Origin: Oidiodendron maius Zn
Lineage: Eukaryota > Ascomycota > Leotiomycetes > Myxotrichaceae
NCBI GenBank assembly: GCA_000827325.1
Contig: KN832884.1
Coordinates: 222,953-286,952 of the forward strand
Direction: 5' to 3'
Length of the DNA: 64,000 bases
Part shown: in pieces, positions 44,638-54,876 of the stretch
How positions within the stretch are numbered: position 1 is the first letter of the stretch
How the letters are laid out: every line of letters begins with the position of its first letter
The notes under the pieces: generated by a model
What the model saw: the letters and a program-made list of their open reading frames with translations, nothing else
Database searches by the model: none
What the model was told of the DNA's origin: nothing
Program-made: the position numbers and the translations under genes

Positions 44638-47600
44638 CTATTCTTCGTCAATCCACCCGCCCTGGTCAACTAAAAAGGCATGGATCCTGCTTTTGGCAAC
44701 GTTCAGCTCGGTGCCCAAAGCGCTGTCCCACTGCTCCTCAACGGTCTTGACCTTCTCTTTTAAATCGTCGGTCAGCCTTATCTCCTCGTCCTTCTCTACT
44801 TCTTTCAATTCCCTCTCTACCTCTCTGTCCGGCTCTCCCTGCGTCACCCGCTGAGTCCGCATGAGCCTACAGTTCGCAGTCGTCACCCCTCCCTTCACCT
44901 CATGAAGCAAGCAGAGCAAGTTCGTCTGGCTCTCCATGAACTGATAGGTACTTTTCCCGCAGTGAGCCAGCAAGCTGTGGAGATACTGCATCGGGTAGTC
45001 AAAGTACGAAGGATTCTCGTCATACTCTGCGCTGGGTATCTGGATCTGGAAGCCATGCAGCCTAGACGGAATCTTCTCTATGATCCGGGAGAGTGGGGGC
45101 GCGATGTCCCAAAAGGCAGAGAGCTGGACTTCGACGCCGCGGACAACGTTCTCCTCGATGATGTCCATGAACTCCTCTGTGCGCTTGAGGATCTCTTGCT
45201 CATTGGTGAGCTGGCGTCGCAGCGCATCCTCCGCGAAGAACTTCGCCGCTCCGTTGACCTTCTCCTCGTTGCCAGCCAACCGATACGGTGTGATCACGAG
45301 GTCCTTGTATCGGTTGTTGCGGTCGCTGAGTAAGTCGTACAGTTCCTTTTCGAGAAGTTCTCGCACCTCGAAGATCCACTTCAGCAGTTTTAGTTTTTCA
45401 AGCAGCTCGGGCTGTTCATCGCCTTCTTCTTGCGTTGAGGTAGGATCAGACTGCTGCCCATCTACAAAGAGTTTAGAGCGCAGTTGCTCAAATAATTCCT
45501 TGGCTCGCTTTACGCGGTCCTGCAGCAGATCATTGATGGGGGACACAACCTGGGTTTGGAAGTTCTCGAAGTCGGTCTTGAGCGCTGCTTTTGTCTTGTC
45601 ATTCTCGGCATGCTTGGCGTCAGCTTCTGCCTTTGCGGCTTCTGCGAAACTCATATTTCCCGCCTCGATCTCTCGCTGGATGCTAGCCCGCATTGCGCTC
45701 TTCCGCTTGGACGCCGCGGCTTCCAGTTCCTCCTTTATGCGGTTGCTACTTTCCGTGAACCTCTCTTTGGTAGCTTCGACGTCTGTGAAGTCACTTAAAC
45801 TGCGCACTGTTGTACGGATGGAGGTGAGATCAGGATGGTTGTTGTTGACAGCTGGATAGTGCCTGGGGTATGGTGGAGGTAGAGTAACGAGACGGGAGAC
45901 ATCCAAGTGGTCTGGATTGGGTGTGACAGGAGGCTGTGGAGAGAAAGGTACAGGGGTCCTTGCCAGGGCTCGAGAGGCTGGTGGTGAAATAGGAGCCTGT
46001 TCGTGCCAACCCACTTTTTCAGGGGGATACTCGTTTGGACCATAAGAAGCCCTGTTGCTAGGTCCCGCTCCATTATCGCCTGCGCCTGGGGTCGAAGAAC
46101 CATCCTCATACTGCAGCCTCTCGCGAAACTCTTTCGGTAAGCCCATATATTTAGATTCCCTCTTCGATCGTCCCTCAAGTCGCATTGGCTGCCCAATGGA
46201 GCCGGCATCACTGACTTCCCACCACCTACTCGATGGCCGGCCCCTGGAATCTGACCCATCCAGCGCTTCGCTCACACTCATACTAGGAATGGGTGATAAT
46301 GAAGGCATATAGCTATTCCAGTGATTCGCATCCATCCTCGACTGCGCCGGTGATGGTGGAGCAGGACCGGGACTGACCGACTTGTTCGACCGGGCTGAGC
46401 GAGGCGTTTCATCGACCTTGTTAATCCCGGACATAGAACCACGATGCGATCGCTGCCCGTTGGAGGACTCCGGAGTCCAAGCGCTCGACCGCGACACCTC
46501 TGACTCCCTCCGGCTGCTTGGAGGGCGAAAGAGGTCGCGGGTCAGCTCGAGGATCTCCGAACCCATAGCGTCGATGGCCGATGCATACTTTTCGCGCCGG
46601 AGACGAGATTCGGAGACGATGAACTCGGCGAATATACGCACGCGCTCAGTATCACTCGATGCGGCAGCTTCCTTCTGTGCAAAGGCCTGATGTCGCTCGG
46701 CGGCCGCGCGGGCGAATTGGTCTGCTGGAGGCACAACATGTAGTTGATCTGCAACAGATTGGCGAGACGTTGGGCGAGATGATCTCAAGGGAGTGGCATC
46801 ACTCGCAGGCAGCTTCCCTGGGGATTCAGCTACTCTTGACTGCGGAGGCGGAGTTGGCAGTGCTTTTGGTGGGAGCGAGGCTTCTATCGCGGCCGAGGAG
46901 GGTAGGGGTGAGAAAGGGGGAGTGGACGCTTCTGTTCGACTCGCAGAAGCTAGAGGGCGGGGTGTCGATCCTCTGGATGCTATTCCATGACTTGGAGTGC
47001 TATGAGCAGATATCTCACCCGTGCGAGGCGTCTCTGAGAGGTTGGATCGCGCGCTCCTAGGCGTCCTCGCCGCTGCTCCTGTCCGCTGACCGACAATTGT
47101 GAGAGGCGCGATATGTTCTGTTGACGAGATAGCGTTTGCCCAAGGGTTATTTGAGGGTTCTTCGATTGCGCGTGTCCGACTTTCGCTCCTCCTCTCTCGG
47201 ATGCTCTTTGGTTCCCCTCTTACTGCGCCGGTTCTGCTCAGGCCAGAAGAGGCGCCGCCGCCTGAGGTAGTGCCTGAAGTAGATGACTCCGGAGCAGCGA
47301 TGCTCGAGCTTGTGCTGGATGTGTCGACGTGGAGAGTACTACTGGAGGAGTTTCCACCTCTAGATGAAGAATCCTCGTCAACCCAGCCCGCGGGGGTTGG
47401 TGGGACGGGACCTAGAGACGAGACAGCAAGTGAGCTGGAGTGCCCTGGCCGTCGAGTGGGAGGCGACGTTATCCGTTCCGTAGATGAGGAGCGATTGGCA
47501 CTCTGGGATCTGGATTGTGGAGGTGGGCATGGAGGAGGCGGCGGCAGCGGCATGCCTGGTTCCCATCTCGGCCTCGATGTCGATGAAGCTCGGGATCGTG

Positions 47601-48390
47601 CGCTGGATGGGGTGTCTATAGCTCCGGTTGAAGCAGCTCTGCGCGATGCAGGAGGTCGCGAATCTACCTGCAAAACATGCCCGTCTTCGTAAGGTTCAGC
47701 GGCAGGTATGGACTGGGGTTGGACTGCGTTGGCGGCATACTCGCGGTTGATTCCTGGAGAGAGAAGTGGTGAAGGGGGGGCACCACCAGTGACTGGAGCG
47801 CCATTGAAAAAGTGCATGGACTGCGGTCTGTTCTGCCTCGGCCGAGTTGGAGGGGGCGGGGGAGGATGGAAGCTGGCAGTTGAGGTAGGTTCCGGGGATG
47901 ATCTATAGTGGCTTGTGGGCGAGAAGAAGGCGCTTGAGCCTGCCTCAGGAGAGGATCGGTATACATTTGCAGGAGGAGCTCTGTTGGAGGGAGAGATGCC
48001 GGAGGAGGCGGTATCATCCGCCCCAGCTGGACGATTACTCCTTGGCGGAGAATAAGGGGGCGGGGCAGGTGTCACTGCTACAAAGTGTATGTTAGCCTCA
48101 TGGTTGCTAGTGGAGGGCATTCATCTGTAAATGAGCTCACTATCAGGATCGTGCCTGGCATACTGCGCGCTACGATCCCCGTGGACTCCCGGCGATGCGA
48201 TCCATTGCTGAGGGTTGTATTGGCGGACAGCGCTCACGGGTGTCCACGTCTGCGGGTTGTAGCCACCGAACTGAGCACTCAGGGGATTGTTCGAGTAAGC
48301 CGAAGTGGGAGTTGGCTGTGGAGGGGCAGGAATGGACGTCGTGAGGGGATCTAATCGACGACGGGCAGCTTGGTCCCGCAACGCACTCAT
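44638..48390 (-). CDS. Large fungal protein of unknown function, disordered N-half and coiled-coil C-half
   Basis: Exons 48390-48141 and 48077-44638 give 1229 aa; the 63-nt intron has a CTAAC branch point. The first 750 residues are Pro/Ser/Arg-rich and probably disordered, with repeated YRSSPE-type and PPPP runs (a possible scaffold for SH3/WW partners or kinases). Within it lies a short ordered-looking segment, RAAAERHQAFAQKEAAASSD and RVRIFAEFIVSESRLRREKY, near residue 540. From about residue 830 the protein becomes helical and charged, with long coiled coils (FAEAAKAEADAKHAENDKTK, LLQDRVKRAKELFEQLRSKL) and a compact C-terminal block (HSLLAHCGKSTYQFMESQTN, CLLHEVKGGVTTANCRLM) that ends WIDEE. 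No enzyme motif or membrane segment is seen and no family is recognised. A cytoskeletal or polarity scaffold is a guess. Confidence 0.85.
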
Positions 48391-50692
48391 GGTTGTTGCC
48401 TCTGGACGAGTGCGGGTTGAGTGCCAGCACTATCGCGACGACCAGCAGCCCCTTGGCAGTCAGCAACAGCAACAAAGCACACCTTTAGTGAGGCGGCAGC
48501 TTCTCCCGGCGCGCATCTGGAGAGGGATGGGGATGCGGAGAGGAGGAGAGAGGAGAGCCAACTTTTTGAGGCTCGCTGGGATATCGGAGGTTGAAGATGA
48601 AGTCGAACGGCTGGGTCGCCCTTAAGGTCTGTCGGGGTCCCTCACCCACGGACACTTTTTGAGTTTCGCTCCTGCTGGACGAATCTCTCCCTTCCCTTCA
48701 CAACCCCCCCAGGCCCTCGCAGGAACCCAAAAATGGAAACGCGGGCCCCATTGGACGGGCGCTCCCAGCGTGCAGGCTCGAGCTGGTACTCAGTGCTTTG
48801 TGAAGCATCTGAGCCAATTGAACACTGTCGTCTGCGTCTAGAAGACCGGGGGGCCCGGGCAAGTGGGCATCTGGGCGCTTACATTCGCCTTGCGACTCGG
48901 TAGTGAACAAGAAAGATGTGACTGGCGATCGACCGGGGGAGGGGGCGATAGAGGGGCAGCTTCCAGCTACTGTAGATGCTATCTAGGTGTGTGATAAGAT
49001 GTTGCTTATTGCAGGTTGCTATAATGGTCGATGCCGTAAAGCTGGTGCGGATTTGATAGGATCTTGGGATATCAGCGCGTTGCGGATGGGTCTCGGTTGG
49101 CGACCGGACCTGAAACCGATCTGGCACAGTACGGAGGTACTTGAGATTGAAGATTTTCGTGTAACACCGACGCTGGGACAGCGGTATTGCACAGTACCGA
49201 CATACAGACGTCGTACAGCAGACTGCCCAATACCTAAAATATATACCTCTATGTATTATACCTACACCGCCGATCCGAGGTCGGCTAGTAGGTCTTGAGG
49301 CTCTTTAATGTCCACACTATGGCACATCTTCGGGAGAGCAAAGCTTCACGATTTTACATAGCCCATATCTAATGCACAGGAGTGATACAATGCCTTATTT
49401 ATATTCAGTACAGTAGTAATCTTATTGCCGATCGTCAGATATGGATGATATACTTCTGATGCTCTTCAACTCCTGAGTGGGTGTATACATTATGAAGATT
49501 ATTGAGAAGGGTAGGCAGTTAAAGAGAGTGTTGGTGTTAATTGATGCGCTATATGTGGTATAGGAGAGTGATAGGTAGACAGTACAGTATAGATACTAAA
49601 CGTTTTAGTAGTGCCACATCAGGTGGTGCTGATGAAGGTGGATTAGTTGCTGTTTGATAGAAGTAGAGTGCTGAGTGATGAGGTACTAGAGGACAGGCTG
49701 GAGGTGAGAATATTCTGAACCAACGATGTGAATTGAGGCATTCTGATGATATCCACTACTTTATAGGCCATCTGAAGTATACAGACTCTACGATAAGGCA
49801 TATGGCTGACCGAGCATGTCAAGTGTCTAAGCTGCTAATGTAAGATTACTTTTACTATGTATGGTACGGGAAAATGGGGGGCCTACATGAAAATAATAGA
49901 GAATAGACATACCACTCACTGAATGATGGGAATGTTTTAAATCGGATATGGCTAATTAAACAACGAATTACACATTACAGTCTTATTACGACATGATACC
50001 CATAAAGTTGGTCCTTTCCTTCAATTCCAATTCCTGGTTTCACATATATATCCATAAATAGAAGTACCAACTTGGGTGTATAAGCAGCTTCTAGAAAACG
50101 CCACACCAACGGCGAAAGCAATTAGAACAAAGACATGCCTCGGAATTACAACCCACAAAATAGTAGTCGCCGTGTTTATTCCATCGGCAAAATTTATTCC
50201 CTATCTATAAATATACGTAGTGCATGAGTTCCCGGCGACGGCCCTAGTGTGATTGAGGTTCTGAGTCGGCTAATCCTCGTCGCCATTCGCCACCGGCCCA
50301 TTGCTTTTCGCGGAGCAGCGGCGTCATCATCCACCTTTCAGTCCTCGTTCACTCTCCTACACTTCACTTCCGGCCACGTCTTTCTTGTCGCCCTCTCCCA
50401 CTCTATCCGAGGTGACTCCCTAATCCTCCACTGCCGCATCTCCTGAAGTCGCTCTTTTCGAATCAGCAGTGCGGCCCTCGCCATTGTCCCTCCTCGCTCT
50501 CCGGTCAGGCGGCGACCGCGACCGTAGGTAGCTTCCTGGGCGCAATCTCTCAGGCGGCGACACGACAACCCTTCCCCCCACCGACCATCTTCCACTCGCT
50601 GCGAGACAAGTCGCCAGGAGTGCTGTTGATCAGAACAGCTGGTTGTTATTTTACACCGTCTTCCAACATCGCTACAACCCCCAACCGCCATC
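48391..50692. other. Divergent intergenic stretch of 2.3 kb
   Basis: It lies between two divergently transcribed genes and so holds both promoters and leaders. The middle, about 49300-50250, is A/T-rich with many TA and GT/AG-rich words and no credible frame; it may be eroded repeat DNA. The right end (50270-50690) is C/T-rich, typical of a fungal 5' leader, and precedes the epsin ATG. Confidence 0.45.
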
Positions 50693-52530
50693 ATGTCTCG
50701 GGTTATGAGAACCGTGCGGAATGTCACCAAGGGCTACTCCAGCGTCCAGGTCAAGGTCCGGAATGGTATGGATAATGAGAGAGTCATCATTGGACAATTA
50801 CTGACTACAGGCAGCGACCAGCAATGATCCCTGGGGCCCGACGGGTACAGAGATGAGTGAGATCGCGCAGATGACCTTCAACTCGTAGGTACAATCGCCA
50901 CCCATGTCTACCAGCCCTAACAATATGATGCAGGTCGACCGAGTTCTATGAGATCATGGACATGTTGGACAAGCGCCTGAATGATAAAGGGAAGAATTGG
51001 CGACACGTCCTAAAAGCCCTGAAGGTGCTGGATTACTGCCTCCACGAGGGCTCAGAATTGGTCGTCACCTGGGCTGTGAAGAACCTCTTCATCATTAAAA
51101 CCCTGAGGGAATTTCAGTACATCGATGAAGAGGGCCGCGACGTTGGACAGAATGGTGAGTCGTGAAAATTCAGACGTGGCGAATTGTGCTGACGTTAGCT
51201 AGTCCGCGTGTCCGCAAAAGAACTGACGTCGCTCATTCTCGACGAGGAGAGGCTGCGCAACGAGCGCAGCGATCGGAGGAATTGGAAATCGAGAGTTACG
51301 GGCATCGAGGAGTTCCAGCGGCCCCAGGACGACCCCCGTCGCCACCGCCCACCACGGGCCCAGCGCGCCGACGAGGAGGATGCCGAGTACAGACTCGCCA
51401 TCGAGGCAAGCAAAGCGCAGGAAGAGGAAGACAAGAGGAAGCGTGAGAGCAGAGGAGGAGCCGGAGAACCAGAAGACGACGACCTCGCCAAGGCCCTCAA
51501 GCTCAGCAGAGAAGAGGAAGAGCTGCGGAGACGAGAGCTAGAGGACCAGAATGCGGCGTCTCTCTTCGACGATGATCCGGTTCAGGTCGCGCAACCCACC
51601 GGCTTCAACCAGGGATACCAGCAACAGCCAGCTGTTGACTGGTCTGGAAACCCAGTGGATCCGAACATGTTGCAGCAGCAGCCCACGGGCTATGTGAACC
51701 AGTACAACACCGGCTTCCAGCCCCAGCAGACTGGATTCCCCGCCAACTACTCTAATGGTCTGGCAGCTCAATCTAATGCCTTTGATCCATATGGGCAGCA
51801 GCAGCAGATCCAGCCACAGCAGTTCCAACAGCAGCAAACCTTGCAGCCTGCCGGCTTCAACCCGTATGGATCTCAGACTCCGAGCACCTATCCTCCCCCA
51901 TCAGTGTCTGCTCACACGCTGCAGCCTGGCACCAATAACCCATGGGCGAATAACAATAATCAACAAGCCCAGGCTCTCCAGCCTACTCCAACCGGTTCCA
52001 ACAACCCCTTCGCATCCTCCTTCCAACAACACGCCGCCTCCACCCCAGCCAAGCCGTCCCTCCAGACGCTCCAGGAGCAGAAGACTCTACAGAATTTCAC
52101 CAACAATATGTACAACAGCCCTTCTACCTATACGCCACCGCCGCTGCCGCAGCAGCAGCAACTCGACCCGAACTCACACGAGGCGAAGCTCAATGCGCTA
52201 CTGGCCGGTGGCGGCGACGGCCTCGACACCTTCGGCAACACTGGCAACCTGCGTATCCCCGCGCAGCACACTGCACCAGGGACGTTTGTTAACAGTGCTG
52301 GCGCTGGACTGGGCAGAATCCATGATCAGCATACGGGGAACAATCCCTTCTTGCATAACCAGTTCACGGGCATGCCGCAGACAACGTACACTGCAAATCA
52401 TCAGATCCCGGCCGCGACTGGCCCAGCTGGCATGGCGAGTGGATTTGGAGGTGGCTTTGGGCAGCAGTCGAATAATCCCTTTGGCCAGAAGCAGCAGGGA
52501 CAGGCTGGGCAAGATCTGATACAATTCTAG
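50693..52530 (+). CDS. Epsin, ENTH-domain endocytic adaptor (Ent1/Ent2-like)
   Basis: Membrane-bending adaptor that binds PI(4,5)P2, ubiquitinated cargo, clathrin and EH-domain proteins in endocytosis. Exons 50693-50765, 50815-50884, 50934-51154 and 51203-52530 give 563 aa; introns are 48-49 nt. The ENTH domain (about 10-140) includes the near-invariant EFYEIMDMLDKRLNDKGKNW and VLDYCLHEGSE. Two ubiquitin-interacting motifs follow (DEEDAEYRLAIEASKAQEEE and EDDDLAKALKLSREEEE). The rest is Gln/Asn/Pro-rich with three NPF motifs (NPFASS, NPFLHN, NPFGQ) for EH partners. It ends DLIQF, in the place of the yeast C-terminal clathrin-binding LIDL. The small first exon encodes the PIP2-binding N-terminal helix (MSRVMRTVRNVTKGYSS). 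Confidence 0.95.
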
Positions 52531-53212
52531 GCTAATGGAGAGGGGATGTGGGAGTGATGAATGGAATAACGGGAGGTAAATACACACACGGAGCACATCG
52601 CGGGGAACTTGATCGTGTTGCATTTTCTCTTTGTGCGCGGTTGAAGAAAGGGAGAGAGCAGTGGACAGACAGCAGGCCGCACACACTATTTTTCTTTTTT
52701 AAAGCTGGCGTGCAAACGGTATTATAACTTATTTCTTTCGTCCCGACTGGAGGTGAAGTGGGGTGTGAACTAACTTCTGAGCTTGGGGAGATGGGGTGGA
52801 AACTTTCGTTTTCGAGCCGTCCGAGTACGTAGATTGAGTGAGTGCCTGGAATGGAATGGATGAATCCACCAGCGTGGATGGCGAATTAAGAAACCTATTA
52901 GATTCTCGACTCTTAAAGATTGAATGAATGACTGATGCGTAGATGATGTGACTGATAGAATGTATGCCTAGGTAATGAATGAAGCCTCCCCATGCATATT
53001 CCCAAAGAGCTGTACGCCTGGACTCCTGGACTCCTTGACTCCTTCGCTTTCCCTTGCCGTGCTTAGGGAGGTAAATCAATTATAATCACATGAAGCGCTA
53101 GTTAGCCCACCCAGAATCCGCCCCCCTTTTCTTGCCCCTCGTCGAGGGCGCGTATCCCTTCTCTCAAGAACTCCATGGTCCTAAACCGGCCCCTACATTA
53201 TCCCTCCTTGCC
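52531..53212. other. Convergent intergenic stretch
   Basis: 3' flanks of epsin (plus) and centrin (minus). Repeated GAATGAATGA-like and TGGACTCCTTGACTCC words occur near 52920-53045. No gene is supported. Confidence 0.5.
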
Positions 53213-54019
53213 TCATCCCATGCAGATCTGCACAAACTCCTCCCTCCCCACGCCCCCCTTGCCATCAAGATCGAACTCCTCAATCATCGCAGCTAACTCA
53301 TCCTCTTCCAGCCCTTCTCCCAGCTCCCTCGCCACCCTTCTCAGATCCTCCAGCGAAATCATTCCCTTGCCATCAGTATCGAACAGCGCGAAGGCGCGTA
53401 GGATTTCGTCGCGCGGGTCCCGCGCGGAGATTAGGTTTGCTGCGATGTTTTGGAAGGAGGGGAGACCGAGGAGAAGTCGGCCTGGGGCAACAGGTTGCTG
53501 GGCTGTGCCGGCGGCGGCGCGCGAGGAGGGATGGCCATCGGGCGGAGTCCCGTGAGTGCTGAGAAGGGAGACTATTTCGGCTTTGGGGAGGTCGAAGCCG
53601 AGGGCTTTGAGGGCGACTTTGAATTCGTGATAGTCAATGCGTTGGTCTTTGTCAAGGTCGAAGAGGGCGAACTGTAAGGATGGGATGTTAGTTTCTGCAC
53701 GAAGATTGCATGAGTTTTATAGTTGTCTTTCTCTCTTTCGTTCTCTTATGCGATTTACTTTTTCTCTTCTCGGGAGCTTATAACAGGGGGAAAGGGAACC
53801 AACCGCTTCATTAATCTCTTCGCGCTGTTCGTCTGTTAAAGATGCCAGCGCATTTGACGACCCCGCCGCACCCGCCTGGCCCTGAGCCTGTCTTTGAGGG
53901 TCTTGAGTCGAGGACGCAGTGAAGCCGCCTCCGCTGCGCTGGGGAAGTTTGCCATACGGCCGCTGCGGGTAAGGCCCGGTAGAGCCACCGGTGGGGATGT
54001 AATGACCTGCTGTGGCCAT
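53213..54019 (-). CDS. cdc31: Centrin (Cdc31-like EF-hand protein)
   Basis: Calcium-binding centrin of the spindle pole body; Cdc31 is also a subunit of the TREX-2 mRNA-export complex at nuclear pores (known in yeast). Exons 54019-53804 and 53671-53213 give 224 aa; the 132-nt intron starts GTTGGT. After a Gly/Ser/Pro-rich N-terminus of about 60 residues comes LTDEQREEINEAFALFDLDKD. EF-hand 1 has a full loop (Asp77 to Glu88). EF-hand 2 is replaced by an Ala/Pro-rich insert (STHGTPPDGHPSS...). EF-hand 3 (DTDGKGMISLED) ends in Asp rather than Glu, and EF-hand 4 (DLDGKGGVGREE) is complete. The centrin signature ARDPRDEILRAF and RRVARELGEGL settle the family. Confidence 0.9.
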
Positions 54020-54876
54020 TGGGGAGGTGAGTGTCGTAGAGGGGCGACCAAGGAGATAGTGTAATTGTGCACGTTATTCCGGGGAGAAAACGTTGGGAGC
54101 GCTTTGTTAGGGATTCTTTTCCTGTCTTTGACCACCCGACTATCTCGATGGACGCGCTCCTGGAGACCGCGCTGATTAGTAAGCAACGACGTGGGCAGCC
54201 GAATGCCTTGCCCAAGGCGGACTGGGAGATGCTAGGCGGGTGTCTTGGAAAGGAGACTCGAAAGCATGGGCCATTGGGCGCAATTGAACAATGCCCGATA
54301 TTTGTTTCAAATATCTAGGGATATTCCTGTAGATTGGGAGATATATAGGCAGAAGAGTCAGAGATTGGAGCACGTGACTCAGCCACCAAGGCCACAATTG
54401 ACCACAGCCAGCCAATTCCCCCAGGCAGCCAGTAATACTGAACTCTACGCCAGGCAACAATAAATACAGGCTTTCCGCCGCGTATTTTGAGTCACTCACA
54501 CGATCCCCGCATGCTGATTGGTGCGATCATCATACTCGTTGACTAAGCGAACCTTAACCCAAAGCTTTAAGGGTGGCACTGAACTTCTCCTGGCGCGTTG
54601 TCAAAAACTACATACGATCCCCGACCTCAGCTCTTCTCGCCTTCAACCACCTTCTCTCCTTCTCACTCCCGGACAGGCACAACTCGCGGCCTCGCGGCTG
54701 AGCATTCGGATCTCACCACCCTCCTTACTTTTCGATGTATGCCCGAGCTCACCAGCACTGAGCGCGAGCTTCTTCCTCGTCGCGCGTTCCCGCGTCAGCT
54801 ACCCCCGACTACTTTTTCGCAACTGGCACCCCAACCCACTCCAGAGGTCTCTTGCCGCGACCCATAGACCATCACA
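54020..54876. promoter_or_regulatory. Divergent promoter region of centrin and Nup98-96
   Basis: 857 bp separate the two divergent start codons. A GCACGTGACTC box at 54370-54380 sits near the centre. The right half is C/T-rich, as expected for the leader of the nucleoporin gene. Frames of 67-200 codons here lack domains and are judged chance. Confidence 0.55.

Noticed and set aside
47099-47692. Plus-strand frames antisense to the 1229-aa gene (also 45080-45859)
   Set aside because: Shadows of Pro/Ser-rich and coiled-coil coding sequence on the minus strand.
49300-50250. Possible degenerate transposon in an A/T-rich stretch
   Set aside because: Composition hints at decay, but no terminal repeats or coding remnant could be identified by eye.
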